Part shown: in pieces, positions 7,389-15,928 of the stretch | Layout of the letters: every line of letters starts with the position of its first letter | Position numbering within the stretch: position 1 is the stretch's first letter | Assembly: GCA_017546455.1 (NCBI GenBank) | Contig: JAFYWY010000030.1 | Location: 1 to 51,219 of the forward strand | Length of the DNA: 51,219 bases | Reading direction: 5' to 3' | Origin: Opitutales bacterium | GTDB taxonomy: Bacteria > Verrucomicrobiota > Verrucomicrobiia > Opitutales > UBA953 | Translations under genes and position numbers: made by a program | The notes under the pieces: model-generated | What the model was told of the DNA's origin: nothing | The model's input: only the letters and a program-made list of their open reading frames with translations | The model's database searches: none

Positions 7389-7440
7389 GTGTCTGCGTTT
7401 TGGCTTTAATCCGTTGCGGTCTCGGCGTAGCGTTAACGGC

Positions 7441-8388
7441 ATGATGAATTGCCAGGACTTTAAGATTGTTGTGCTTTGCGGGGCGCAGTCGCCGGAGCGC
7501 GAGGTGTCGATTCGCTCGGGGAAAGCGTGTGCGGAATCTCTGCGGCTGCGTTTTCCGGAAACGGAATTGCGCGTGCTCGAGGAAAACTCGCTTCCCGCAG
7601 ACTTGGATCCGAATCGGGACATTATCTTTCCGGTGATTCACGGCGATTACGGCGAAGACGGCGGAATTCAGCGCGACTTGGAAGCCCGCGGCTTTGCCTA
7701 CGCCGGTTGCGACGCAGCTTCGAGCGAAGTTTGTATCGATAAGGCAATTACAAAAGAACGCTTGCGCGAATGCGGCGTTCCTGTTGCGGACGATGTAAGC
7801 TTCTACGCGGATTGCCCGCCTTCGGCCTCGTCTTTGGTCGCTCGTCTGGGCGAGGCGGTGGTTGTAAAGCCGGCGGATAAAGGCAGTAGTGTCGGGCTTT
7901 TTCTGCCGACGGGTGAGGCGGAGATTCAGCGCGTTTTAGACGGCGATTTGAGCGCGGCGAAAAAATGGATTGCAGAGTCGCGGCTTGTCGGACGGGAGCT
8001 GACGGTCGGTCTTCTGGGCGGGAAGGCCATGGGAATCGTTGAGATTCGTCCGAAAGCCGGGGTCTATGACTTTACGAACAAATATACGAGCGGGAACACG
8101 GACTATCTTTTCCCGGCTCCGATTGATGCCGAATCGACGGAAAAAATCAAGGCAGCGGCAGAACGCCTTTTCAAGGCTTGCGCTTGTCGGGACTTTGCGC
8201 GTGCGGACGTCATTCTGCAGGCGGACGCTTCATTTTATTTTCTCGAAGTCAACACGATGCCGGGTTTGACGGCGACGAGCCTTTTGCCGAAGAGCGCCTC
8301 GTGCATCGGTCTGGACTTTGAAGCCCTGACGGCGGCGATGATTGCGCCCGCAATCGAGCGGTTTCGGAGCGGCTTTGCCGGAGCGTAG
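7441..8388 (+). CDS. ddl: D-alanine--D-alanine ligase
   Basis: The product is an ATP-grasp enzyme that joins two D-alanines for peptidoglycan precursor synthesis in the cytoplasm. It begins with KIVVLCGAQSPEREVSIRSG, the family's N-terminal signature. VIHGDYGEDGGIQRDLE, KPADKGSSVG and the metal-binding EVNTMPGLTATSL near the C-terminus are all diagnostic. About 315 residues is normal length. I chose 7441 (ATGATG) because conserved sequence begins at residue 6; an in-frame upstream start would lie close to the tRNA terminator. In related bacteria ddl usually precedes ftsQAZ. Here ftsQAZ is 10 kb away on the opposite strand. Confidence 0.95.
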   Translation: MMNCQDFKIVVLCGAQSPEREVSIRSGKACAESLRLRFPETELRVLEENSLPADLDPNRDIIFPVIHGDYGEDGGIQRDLEARGFAYAGCDAASSEVCIDKAITKERLRECGVPVADDVSFYADCPPSASSLVARLGEAVVVKPADKGSSVGLFLPTGEAEIQRVLDGDLSAAKKWIAESRLVGRELTVGLLGGKAMGIVEIRPKAGVYDFTNKYTSGNTDYLFPAPIDAESTEKIKAAAERLFKACACRDFARADVILQADASFYFLEVNTMPGLTATSLLPKSASCIGLDFEALTAAMIAPAIERFRSGFAGA

Positions 8389-8399
8389 CTCTTTAGCGC

Positions 8400-8690
8400 C
8401 AAGCGGCCTCGGAGAGGCAATTGCGAATCGCGAATTCCGAATCCCGAATGATTGCCGATTGGCGAATAATGAATACGTTCAGCACCCAATCAGGCCAATT
8501 TCTCTCACGGAGACACGGAGCGCTCTTCGGCAAAAGGTTTACTTCGTCTAATACTTCCAACGGTAAGCATTCGGAACTCGAGATTCGAAACAGCCTCTTC
8601 GAAGCAGTACGCCGAAGGCGCTCGCTTGATGCTCGATGTTTGATGCTTGGTGTTCCTCGGCTCCGCCGACTACGCTTGAAGCTTCCAAGT
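8400..8690. repeat. Mosaic intergenic repeat cluster between ddl and purH
   Basis: The 325-bp spacer is built from modules seen elsewhere. It has a forward copy of the GGCAATTGCGAATCGCGAATT-type module (about 8415-8450), the TTTCTCTCACGGAGACACGG module (about 8502), and CCAACGGTAAGCATTCGGAA followed by CAGCCTCTTCGAAGCAGTAC (8557-8615). The second half closely matches 22410-22530 in the same orientation. No gene is supported here. Confidence 0.75.
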
Positions 8691-8713
8691 AAATACGTTT
8701 TAATAACCGCATT

Positions 8714-10258
8714 ATGCAAAAACTTGCACTTCTGTCTGTCAGCGACAAAACCGGGCTCTTGGATTTCGCCAAGGTCCTCGTCGAAAAATACGGCTACAAG
8801 CTGCTCTCCACGGGCGGCACGTCCAAAATGCTCCGCGACGGCGGCCTGCCCGTCACGGACGTGAGCGAACACACCGGCTTCCCGGAAATCATGGACGGGC
8901 GCGTGAAAACGCTTCACCCGCGCGTGCACGGCGGTTTGCTTTGCCGCCGCGATCTCCCCGCCCATATGGAACAGGCGGCGCAGCTCGAAATCCCGATGAT
9001 CGACATGGTCGTCGTCAACCTCTACCCGTTCGAAGCGACGGTCGCCAAGCCGAATTGCGCATTTGAAGACGCGATTGAAAACATCGACATCGGCGGTCCG
9101 TCGATGCTCCGTTCCGCGGCGAAAAACCACGAAAGCGTTTTCGTCGTCACCGACCCTGCGGACTATTCCCGCGTGCTCGAAGCGATGGAAGGCGATCCTG
9201 CCGCGCTCCCGGCTTTCCGCCGCGAACTCGCGATGAAGGTCTTCTCCCGCACGGCCGCTTACGACGCGGCTATCGCCAATTATCTGGAAAAACAAACGCC
9301 GACGCCGGAAAGTGCCCCGGCCTTCCCGCGCCAGTTCAATCTCAACCTGAAGACCGCGCAGGAACTCCGCTACGGCGAAAATCCGCACCAGAGCGCCAAG
9401 CTCTTCGGCGATTTCCACAGCTTCTTCAACCAGCTCCAGGGCAAGGAACTCAGCTTCAACAACATCCTCGACATCACGGGCGCGACGAATCTCATCGCGG
9501 AATTCGACCGTCCGACCGTCGGTATTCTGAAGCACACGAATCCCTGCGGTATCGCCACGGCGGAATCGCTCGCCGAAGCGTGGGACCAGGCCTTTGAAAC
9601 GGACAAACAGGCTCCGTTCGGCGGCATCATCGTCGCCAACCGCGAAGTCGATAAGGACCTCGCCGAGCGCATCGCCAATATCTTCTCCGAAGTCATCATC
9701 GCTCCCTCCTTCTCGGCGGAAGCCCGCGAAATCTTCGCCAAGAAGAAAAACCTGCGCCTCATGGAACAGGTGAAGCCGATTTCGGCCGACAAGCTTTACG
9801 ACGTGCGCTACGCCATCGGCGGCGTGCTCGTGCAGGAACGCGACATCAAGCCGATCGATCCGAGCATTTACAAGGTCGTTACGGAACGCCAGCCGACGGA
9901 AGAAGAACTCCGCGCCATGCTCTTCGGCTGGAAGGTCGTCAAACACGTGAAGTCCAACGCGATCGTTTACGCGGGCTGCGAACGCACGCTCGGGATCGGC
10001 GCCGGCCAGATGTCGCGCGTGGACTCCTCCCGCATCGCCGTTTGGAAAGCGGGCGAAGCCGGGCTCTCGCTCAAGGGCTCCGTCATCGCAAGTGACGCCT
10101 TCTTCCCGTTTGCGGACGGCTTGCTCGCCGCTGCCGACGCCGGCGCGACGGCTGCTATCCAACCGGGCGGATCCGTCCGCGACCAGGAAGTCATCGACGC
10201 CGCCAACGAACGCGGCATGGCGATGATCTTCACCGGACACCGCCACTTCCGCCACTAA
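8714..10258 (+). CDS. purH: Bifunctional AICAR transformylase / IMP cyclohydrolase
   Basis: The 514-aa protein catalyses the last two steps of IMP synthesis: formyl transfer to AICAR and ring closure. The N-terminal cyclohydrolase (MGS-like) domain shows [42 protein letters not shown] and [16 protein letters not shown]. The C-terminal transformylase domain includes [40 protein letters not shown] and the terminal region [30 protein letters not shown]. The length is typical and the gene is complete. It stands alone between repeat-filled spacers and ends in a strong terminator. Confidence 0.97.
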   Translation: MQKLALLSVSDKTGLLDFAKVLVEKYGYKLLSTGGTSKMLRDGGLPVTDVSEHTGFPEIMDGRVKTLHPRVHGGLLCRRDLPAHMEQAAQLEIPMIDMVVVNLYPFEATVAKPNCAFEDAIENIDIGGPSMLRSAAKNHESVFVVTDPADYSRVLEAMEGDPAALPAFRRELAMKVFSRTAAYDAAIANYLEKQTPTPESAPAFPRQFNLNLKTAQELRYGENPHQSAKLFGDFHSFFNQLQGKELSFNNILDITGATNLIAEFDRPTVGILKHTNPCGIATAESLAEAWDQAFETDKQAPFGGIIVANREVDKDLAERIANIFSEVIIAPSFSAEAREIFAKKKNLRLMEQVKPISADKLYDVRYAIGGVLVQERDIKPIDPSIYKVVTERQPTEEELRAMLFGWKVVKHVKSNAIVYAGCERTLGIGAGQMSRVDSSRIAVWKAGEAGLSLKGSVIASDAFFPFADGLLAAADAGATAAIQPGGSVRDQEVIDAANERGMAMIFTGHRHFRH

Positions 10259-10269
10259 GCTCTAAGAAA

Positions 10270-10304
10270 AGGCACGGAGAGAAATTCCTCTCCGTGCCTT
10301 TTTT
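10270..10304 (+). terminator. Terminator of purH
   Basis: GGCACGGAGAG (10271-10281) pairs perfectly with CTCTCCGTGCC (10288-10298) around a 6-nt loop and is followed by TTTTTT. It starts 12 bp after the purH stop. Confidence 0.92.
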
Positions 10305-10840
10305 GCGCCAATTGCAAATAGCGAATCCCGAATTCCGAATGCTTACCGAGAAAGGGAGAACTGATAGCTGATAACGGATAGGGGTTTTAATAACGCCGGG
10401 CGCAAAGGAAAACGGATAATTGATCGCTGATAGGTGATCCAGACGAAGCGGATCCGCGAATTTCACTAATTGCACGAATTAGAGAAGCTTCTCCTTGGCT
10501 TTGCCTATTCAACGGCTCAGCTTTTAAGCTTTTAAACTCTGCCGCAGGCGGGTGCAGGCACAGCCGAGAGGAACATTGCTTAAGCGGAGTTATTGGGTAT
10601 TGAGATTCCGTGGCGTGATTTCCCCAAAGCCAATTATCGAATTCGCTGAGCGGTAATCATTCGGAACTCGAGATTCGCTATTCGCAATTGCCTCTCTGAG
10701 ACTGTGCGCCGAAGGTGCATTACATGGGATAACCGCGGGTGTAGGCAATAGCCGCAACCCGCGGATGGACCGCAAGGCAAACGCGCCGCTAAGTGATATT
10801 GATTCGTCTCCGAAGTTCTTGCGGCGCGATGGAACGGGGA
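10305..10840 (-). repeat. Long mosaic repeat, left inverted copy
   Basis: Read on the minus strand, this segment runs through the same ordered modules as 18140-18690 on the plus strand. These are module A (CGCCGC...CCGCGGTTATCC...GCACCTTCGGCGCAC), then GGCAATTGCGAATAGCGAAT, then GCGAATTCGATAATTGGCTT, then CACCCGCCTGCGGCAGAGTT with AGCTTAAAAGC, then CTCTAATTCGTGCAATTAGT, then CCTATCAGC/ATCAATTATCCG and CGGCGTTATTAAAACC. Together the two copies form an imperfect inverted repeat of about 540 bp around the 10.8-18.1 kb region. No gene lies in it. Confidence 0.85.
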
Positions 10841-11238
10841 AACAGTGAAAAGGTATGGCTGATAGATGCCTCCGGAAGAGGATTTTTGAAAAATCCGGGA
10901 AAAATGCAAATACGCGTGATTTTCGAAAATCTTTTGCGAGTGTTTTTTTAGATGAAGCAATTTGAATGCACCTTGGCTTTGTGACAATTGACTCAAGACA
11001 GGCGTAAGAATTAATTAACAAATAATTCTTGCATTGTGTCGCAACGAGGCGCAATATTGCAAGCGGTTGCTTCAAGCAATTAGACAAATCAACTATCAAC
11101 TACTAATAAATTACCAATTATTACTATGTCGAAATCTTAATAGGAAGGATGAGTAGGGGCAAAGCCTGACATCCTCCGAATAACCGAAATCCGATTTTTT
11201 CTATTAATACACATAAAAACCATTAAACACACAAAAAT
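10841..11238. other. Non-coding leader region of the island
   Basis: No gene is supported in these 398 bp. It contains a near-perfect palindrome, GGATTTTTGAAAAATCC (10880-10896), the palindromic 25-mer described separately, and a GGATG...CATCC hairpin near 11147-11175. AT-richness increases toward the lipoprotein start at 11239. A promoter is probable but not assignable. Confidence 0.5.
10915..10939. promoter_or_regulatory. Palindromic 25-mer, copy 1
   Basis: This 25-bp sequence is identical to 16847-16871. It contains the perfect 14-bp palindrome GATTTTCGAAAATC followed by TTTTGCGA. Both copies lie upstream of a secreted or lipoprotein gene on the plus strand (300 and 130 bp respectively). 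It could be a regulator-binding site or a transcript end. Confidence 0.45.
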
Positions 11239-11742
11239 ATGAGTAACGAAACACAACATAACTCTGCGATCAGGCAAGCTCGTTCGATGAGCAAGGTGCG
11301 CAATATCGTTATAGGAGCCCTAGCGGGGCTCGCTTGCCTTGTAACCTTGGTAGGTTGCGGAGATAGCCTCGAAGATAAAGCTAAGCCCATCGTTGAGGAA
11401 GCTTACAAGCGCTTCTCTGGCGATTATATTTATGAATGCCAGAAGATTGCAAATCTCGAAGAGATTGGGCCCGGTCGCTACCGAGGAACCGCATTGATGA
11501 AGGCGGTGAATTACTCAAAAAAAGGGTTCTGGAAGATGGATAACTTTCGGAAGTCGGTGCAGAGCTATCCTCATAAGCCTGAAGATGGTACGGCGGCGAA
11601 GCTTTATTATGAGGAGGCGGAAGGCGGGCTCAAGAGGATGGAGGCGGAACACGCTAAATTCCAACGTGGGGAAGGTCCTGTGAAGAGCAGGGCAGTCTAT
11701 ATCGAAGATCTCGGAGACTACATGACAGTTGAGTTCGAGTGA
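11239..11742 (+). CDS. Putative lipoprotein, unknown function
   Basis: The 167-aa product has a basic N-terminus, a hydrophobic stretch (IVIGALAGLACLVTLVG) and a lipobox LVGC at about residue 40, so it is probably an envelope lipoprotein. An internal start at 11287 (MSKVRNIVIG) would give a more typical signal peptide. The mature part is small, with DKAKPIVEEAYKRF followed by a beta-rich region, and I do not recognise a family. It is the first gene of the island and lies 24 bp before the putative TIR-like gene. Confidence 0.7.
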   Translation: MSNETQHNSAIRQARSMSKVRNIVIGALAGLACLVTLVGCGDSLEDKAKPIVEEAYKRFSGDYIYECQKIANLEEIGPGRYRGTALMKAVNYSKKGFWKMDNFRKSVQSYPHKPEDGTAAKLYYEEAEGGLKRMEAEHAKFQRGEGPVKSRAVYIEDLGDYMTVEFE

Positions 11743-11766
11743 TAATCTCTAAAGGCTACATTTTGC

Positions 11767-12723
11767 TTGTCGGTTTTCGGGAGGAAACGCCTTTTGGTGT
11801 CTCTCGAGAACCGGTTCTTTAACCCTATCCTTGACTTGCCGGTACGGTTTCCCGTGAACTCCCCAAAACAACCAAAAGCACGATCCTCTAAACTAACGCC
11901 TTTGCAGAAGTCGTTCATTGAAGCTCTTAAGCGCATTAAGGCGCTTAAGCGGGCGGACAATAAACCCGTTTTCAGCGATTGGGAAAGTTTAGCCGACAAG
12001 GATTTTTGCAACAAAATGTTCGATGTAGAATACGCCGTTTTGAAAGAAGGGGCGGCGGGCGAATGCAAAAAAGAAAGCCCGAATTGGGCGGCAATCGTGG
12101 GAGACGTTGATGAAGAATTCCTTTTGGAGTTTCAGAATTGGGAAAGCAGTCTTTGCGCTTCCGGAATCCATGTTACCGTTTCCGTCGGCTATGCATGGGA
12201 TTCTCAAAAAGACGTGCGAGATGACGAGTTTTGGTGCTCTTTGCGTGACATTTTGACCGCGACGACGAAGAAGCTCCAAGAATTCTACGAGGGCTTGAAT
12301 GTTTTCATTAACGTTAAACGTTTACGTGCGTCTCACGGTGGCCTTATCAACACCCGGATCGTCGAATACATCGAGAATTCCGATGTTTTGGTCTTTGATG
12401 TCGCGGGAAGAAAAAGCCGTAAATACACCGAGGGCTATAATGCCAATGTTCTTTACGAATTAGGTCAGGCAATGGCGCGGAAAGAGCCGGGGAAAATCTT
12501 TCTCTGGAAGCCGGAAAAACTTCCCGTGCCTTCCGATCTCTCGTGCTACCTTTGGACCAACTACAAATTAGAAAAGGAGGACGGGAAGTTGACTCGGACG
12601 CTTGTTGATCGTCGTGGCTTTTCCGCCCAATTCCGTAGCGTTTTAGTCGAATGCATCCGCCAGAAACTTTGTGAACGGGAAAAGGCGCTTCGGGGGCAAT
12701 CGGCTTTCGATTCTTTGCAATAG
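11767..12723 (+). CDS. TIR-like / nucleotide-binding fold protein, candidate defence effector or sensor
   Basis: The product (318 aa if the TTG at 11767 is used) has a probable alpha/beta domain from about residue 130. Strand-like HVTVSVGYAW is followed by DSQKDVRDDEFW, INTRIVEYIENSDVLVFDVAG, NANVLYELGQAMARK and KIFLWKP. The pattern of a strand ending in SDVLVFD and then NVLYELG resembles TIR-like and deoxyribosyltransferase-like folds that bind or cleave nucleotides. The N-terminal 120 residues are helical and of unknown function. The start is uncertain: TTG 11767 and GTG 11797 are both possible and no conserved ATG precedes the domain. It is 11 bp from the PDDEXK gene, so the two probably form an operon. 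The fold call is by eye. Confidence 0.55.
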   Translation: MSVFGRKRLLVSLENRFFNPILDLPVRFPVNSPKQPKARSSKLTPLQKSFIEALKRIKALKRADNKPVFSDWESLADKDFCNKMFDVEYAVLKEGAAGECKKESPNWAAIVGDVDEEFLLEFQNWESSLCASGIHVTVSVGYAWDSQKDVRDDEFWCSLRDILTATTKKLQEFYEGLNVFINVKRLRASHGGLINTRIVEYIENSDVLVFDVAGRKSRKYTEGYNANVLYELGQAMARKEPGKIFLWKPEKLPVPSDLSCYLWTNYKLEKEDGKLTRTLVDRRGFSAQFRSVLVECIRQKLCEREKALRGQSAFDSLQ

Positions 12724-12734
12724 TTTTTCTATTT

Positions 12735-13997
12735 ATGGAAGATATTGTTTCCTCGATTGTCGGATTCCCCAGCAGCCGGGAATTTTTGGAATTGCAGGAG
12801 TACTATCAACGTAAGTCTTGCTGGGAAATCTTAGGGATTGCACGGGTGGAAGTGTATCACAGTGCTTTTATCGCGTGGTTGCTTGATCCGTCCGAGAGCC
12901 ACGCGATGGGTGTGTTTTGCTTGAGGCGTTTACTTGCGGCCGCCGTTCTTGTGGAATCGAAAATAGGCACGTCGTGTTGTTCCGATTGGTTGGATGAAAC
13001 GTTTCGGCAGGCAATCATCGTGGACAATTATACGATTTCGGATGTTCGCGTAGAAACGGAAAAGGTTGTTTCATCCGATAAGCCAAGAGACTCCCGTCTT
13101 GATATTTTTGTGGAGTGCAAGATTTCAATTGAGAGCAGAGGTCCTTTTGATTTGAAAATGATTATTGAGAATAAGGTCGGCAGCTCAGAGCATGGGAATC
13201 AAACTTCCCGTTACCGGGATTGGGCAGCAAAGGAGTTCCCGGGAGCAAAATTGGCATGCTTCTTTTTAAGCCCGGAGTTCGGGAGAAAGGAAGAGGCCTT
13301 GTCAGAGGCTTGTTTCTTGAGGTTCAGCTACCAGCATTTATTGGAGTATGTTATCACTCCCTTACTCGTATCGATGAGGGATTCGCAGGAGCGCGCGAGA
13401 GTGGAAGATTATGTGCGGGCGCTTTCGATTCCTGCCGGTGTTTACAAACGTGAAGATAAAAAAGATAAAGGAAATTTTAGGATGGCTATAACGGATGAAG
13501 AAAAAGGGTTGTTGAAAGCGCTATGGGCGCGTTATGAAAATATCTTACTGGCGGCAGTAGGAGTCATCGCAGAAGACAAAGTGTTTGCAGAGGAGTTGGG
13601 TTTGAGCGAAAAGGATCAAGAGTCTTGCCGCAAAGTCGTTGAACGTGTAAGTGCGAGAGACAGGACAAAGTATAATCTCAAGTACCAAGGCTGCCGACTT
13701 AATGAGTCTCCGCTTCCTAAAAACAGGGTACTTCTTGAAATCATCAAAAAAATGAAAGAAATCGGATTGGAAAGTTTTTCATCGCTGATTCAGCGGTTCA
13801 TTGGTGGAATCGGGAAGACTAAGGGGCTCCGCCTTGAAGAAAATGTAAAGGACAAGAAGCGTTGTCATTCCGAGTTTTCCGTCACGTTCGAAGGGAAGAC
13901 TTATTTAGTTTCAAACCAATGGGGGATAGGCGGAATCAACGACCTGAAAGCACTTTTAATCAAGGAGAAGTCGGACTTCGATATTGAAGAAGTGTAG
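12735..13997 (+). CDS. PD-(D/E)XK nuclease family protein (PDDEXK_4-like)
   Basis: The 420-aa protein has the N-terminal pattern EVYHSAFIAWLLDPSESHAMG (about residues 39-59) and the nuclease core: Asp123 in SRLDIFVE, Glu145 and Lys147 in MIIENK, then NQTSRYRDW (Gln156, Tyr160). This combination is characteristic of the PDDEXK_4 family, which is often found in phage-defence neighbourhoods and presumably cuts DNA with a divalent metal. The C-terminal part (about 300-420) ends with KTYLVSNQWGIGGINDLKALL, a possible accessory domain I cannot name. It follows the TIR-like gene by 11 bp and is probably co-expressed. Confidence 0.85.
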   Translation: MEDIVSSIVGFPSSREFLELQEYYQRKSCWEILGIARVEVYHSAFIAWLLDPSESHAMGVFCLRRLLAAAVLVESKIGTSCCSDWLDETFRQAIIVDNYTISDVRVETEKVVSSDKPRDSRLDIFVECKISIESRGPFDLKMIIENKVGSSEHGNQTSRYRDWAAKEFPGAKLACFFLSPEFGRKEEALSEACFLRFSYQHLLEYVITPLLVSMRDSQERARVEDYVRALSIPAGVYKREDKKDKGNFRMAITDEEKGLLKALWARYENILLAAVGVIAEDKVFAEELGLSEKDQESCRKVVERVSARDRTKYNLKYQGCRLNESPLPKNRVLLEIIKKMKEIGLESFSSLIQRFIGGIGKTKGLRLEENVKDKKRCHSEFSVTFEGKTYLVSNQWGIGGINDLKALLIKEKSDFDIEEV

Positions 13998-14035
13998 TGC
14001 GGGTAAATTTGTAAATTCTCAATTGATTCAATCCA

Positions 14036-14452
14036 ATGACAGATGACGAATTGGCTTTTGTTGTTTTTACGATAGTCGTCTGCATCGTCGGGCTGATTAT
14101 ATTTCTCTTGCCGACGATTATCGCCTTTTTTCGTGGGCATCACTACAAGTGGATTATCTTGGCTGTTAACGTATTCGGTTCGTCTATTCTCGGAGTCGGC
14201 TGGTTGGTTGCGCTGGTATGGGCGTGCTGGCCGCGGGAGACGGGCGTTGCGGATGTTGTTTTAAATGATCCGACGACGAATTCGTCGAACGCGAATAAGA
14301 AAATTTACAGTCGCTACGGAGAAAATATCCGTTCGGTGAATATGGCTTCAGCAGGAACGCCGTCCTTGCCGCCGGTGGGAGGCTTTTGTCCGCATTGCGG
14401 GAAACCGTCCCAAGGCGGCGCATTTTGTGCGTTTTGCGGGAGAAAGCTTTAA
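14036..14452 (+). CDS. Superinfection-immunity-like membrane protein with C-terminal zinc ribbon
   Basis: The 138-aa protein has two predicted membrane segments (about residues 8-30 and 40-65). The sequence between and around them, FLLPTIIAFFRGHHYKWIILAVNVF and GVGWLVALVWACW, resembles the superinfection immunity (T4 Imm-like) family. A cytoplasmic linker leads to a C-terminal zinc ribbon, CPHCGK...CAFCGRKL, with two CxxC pairs. The family name comes from T4 Imm, but most bacterial members are uncharacterised. It lies 38 bp after the nuclease gene and 13 bp before another zinc-ribbon gene. A link to the defence-like pair is inference from position. Confidence 0.7.
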   Translation: MTDDELAFVVFTIVVCIVGLIIFLLPTIIAFFRGHHYKWIILAVNVFGSSILGVGWLVALVWACWPRETGVADVVLNDPTTNSSNANKKIYSRYGENIRSVNMASAGTPSLPPVGGFCPHCGKPSQGGAFCAFCGRKL

Positions 14453-14465
14453 CCGGAAATCGGTC

Positions 14466-14999
14466 ATGTTTTGTATTCACTGTGGAAAGGAGCTTTCCGA
14501 AGAGGCGAATTTTTGTTCTGGCTGCGGGAAAGCAGTAGCGAAAACAGAGGAAGCCATTGTTGAGCCACTGTCTGCTGACGAAGTGCCACAGGCATCGGAA
14601 TCTTCTGTGCCGGAGAATTTGCCCGAGGCGGTTGCGCGTGCCGAAAACGTAGAGATTACGGAAGCCCCCGAAGCGTCGAGGGTGTTTGTTTCTGTAGAAG
14701 ATTTGTCTCCCGATGATGTTCGGAAGAACAAGATCTTTGCGTGGGCGATTGCGGTGGTTCCTCTGACGGTAGATGTCATTGTCGGCCTCGGCGGAGCATG
14801 CCTTATTTTGAACATTATTCTTTGTTACGTTGACGAAAATAATTTGAAGAATCAGCGATTGAATATGTCCGATTTCGGTTGGGAGACGTGCATCATTCCG
14901 GTCTATCTCCACAAGCGAGCAAAATTGCTTCGGGACGGCCCTGCCTACACGATTGTTTGGTGCGTGCTTTTTGCGCTGTCGATTCTTTGCGTGGCTTAA
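14466..14999 (+). CDS. Zinc-ribbon membrane protein
   Basis: The 177-aa protein starts with a zinc ribbon (MFCIHCGKELSEEANFCSGCGKAV, CxxC...CxxC), followed by an acidic linker of about 60 residues. Two hydrophobic segments follow near residues 93-119 and at the C-terminus (YTIVWCVLFALSILCVA). The ATG at 14466 is chosen because the zinc ribbon starts at its second residue. Zinc-ribbon membrane proteins of this kind are widespread and mostly without known function. It is probably co-transcribed with the preceding zinc-ribbon gene. Confidence 0.75.
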   Translation: MFCIHCGKELSEEANFCSGCGKAVAKTEEAIVEPLSADEVPQASESSVPENLPEAVARAENVEITEAPEASRVFVSVEDLSPDDVRKNKIFAWAIAVVPLTVDVIVGLGGACLILNIILCYVDENNLKNQRLNMSDFGWETCIIPVYLHKRAKLLRDGPAYTIVWCVLFALSILCVA

Positions 15000-15076
15000 A
15001 GAGTCTCCGAAATGAGGCTCCGGTAGGGTTGCGCTCGTGGATTCTCGTTGGTGTTAAATTCTGCTCTACTCTGCTT

Positions 15077-15901
15077 ATGAAAACGCTCTCTTCTTTTTGC
15101 GGAAAACTGGTTTATTCGAAGTTTGTTCAAAACTTCGTGCTCGCGTGCATTATTATCAACGCGGTGCAATTGGGCTTGGATACGAGTCCGGCGTGGAATG
15201 TCGCGTTCGGGCATATCAGCCGAATCGTCGATACGGCGTTTATCGTGATTTTCACGATTGAGATTGTGCTGAAGCTGGTCGCGGACGGCCCGCGCTTTTT
15301 TAAGTCGGGTTGGAATGTTTTTGATTTCCTGGTGGTGGCGATTGCCTTGGTGCCCGGGAATGGGGCGTTTTCGGCGTTGCGTTCGCTCCGCGTGTTGCGT
15401 GTGGCGCGCCTGTTTTCCCGTATTCCGCGCCTGAAGGTGATTACGGAATCGCTTTTCAAGTCGGTGCCGAGCATCGGTTGGATCAGTTTGTTGCTGGCGA
15501 TTTTCTTTTACATTTGCAGTGTGATTGCGACGAATCTTTTCGGGGCGGCGTTTCCGGACTGGTTTGGGAGCATCGGCAAGTCGATGTACAGTCTCTTCCA
15601 GATTATGACACTGGAAAGCTGGTCGATGGGAATTGTGCGTCCGGTCATGGAACAGTTCCCGTATGCGTGGCTGATGTTTGTGCCGTTTATCGTGATCGCG
15701 ACTTACACGGTTTTGAATCTTTTTATCGGGGTGATGTGTACGGCGGTTGCGGAATCTCAGCCGAAGCAGGAAGTGCCGGAAGACGAGTTCGGGAAGGAAA
15801 ACATGGCTTTGAATCGGCAAATCCTCGAAGAAATCCGTCGCCTGCGTGAAGAAGTCGATTCGCTCAAATCGGAAATTGGGAAGACCGATAGGAGGTTTTA
15901 A
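15077..15901 (+). CDS. NaChBac/NavAb-type voltage-gated sodium channel
   Basis: The 274-aa protein has the six-segment layout of bacterial sodium channels. S1-S3 lie in about residues 15-95. S4 carries a repeating arginine ladder (Arg102, 105, 108, 111, 115). The pore follows, with selectivity filter TLESWSM at 178-184, the same signature as NavAb, then S6 (about 197-225). A C-terminal segment with heptad character, NRQILEEIRRLREEVDSLKS, fits the tetramerising coiled coil. Homotetramers conduct sodium in response to depolarisation. The start at 15077 is chosen because it directly precedes the first conserved helix; upstream in-frame codons overlap the previous gene. Confidence 0.93.
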   Translation: MKTLSSFCGKLVYSKFVQNFVLACIIINAVQLGLDTSPAWNVAFGHISRIVDTAFIVIFTIEIVLKLVADGPRFFKSGWNVFDFLVVAIALVPGNGAFSALRSLRVLRVARLFSRIPRLKVITESLFKSVPSIGWISLLLAIFFYICSVIATNLFGAAFPDWFGSIGKSMYSLFQIMTLESWSMGIVRPVMEQFPYAWLMFVPFIVIATYTVLNLFIGVMCTAVAESQPKQEVPEDEFGKENMALNRQILEEIRRLREEVDSLKSEIGKTDRRF

Positions 15902-15928
15902 GATTTTGCCGAAAGACTCTCCGGCGTT

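Noticed and set aside
8400-8690. CRISPR-like array in the repeat-rich spacers
   Set aside because: The repeats differ in length, sequence and orientation and have no regular spacing or unique spacers; no cas genes are present in the window.
8393-10255. 620-aa open frame on the minus strand across purH
   Set aside because: It lies exactly antisense to the well-conserved purH, has no recognisable domain, and reflects the codon bias of the real gene.
14036-14452. Calling the superinfection-immunity-like gene a prophage gene
   Set aside because: No phage genes surround it and the family is widespread in bacterial chromosomes; the name alone does not show phage origin.
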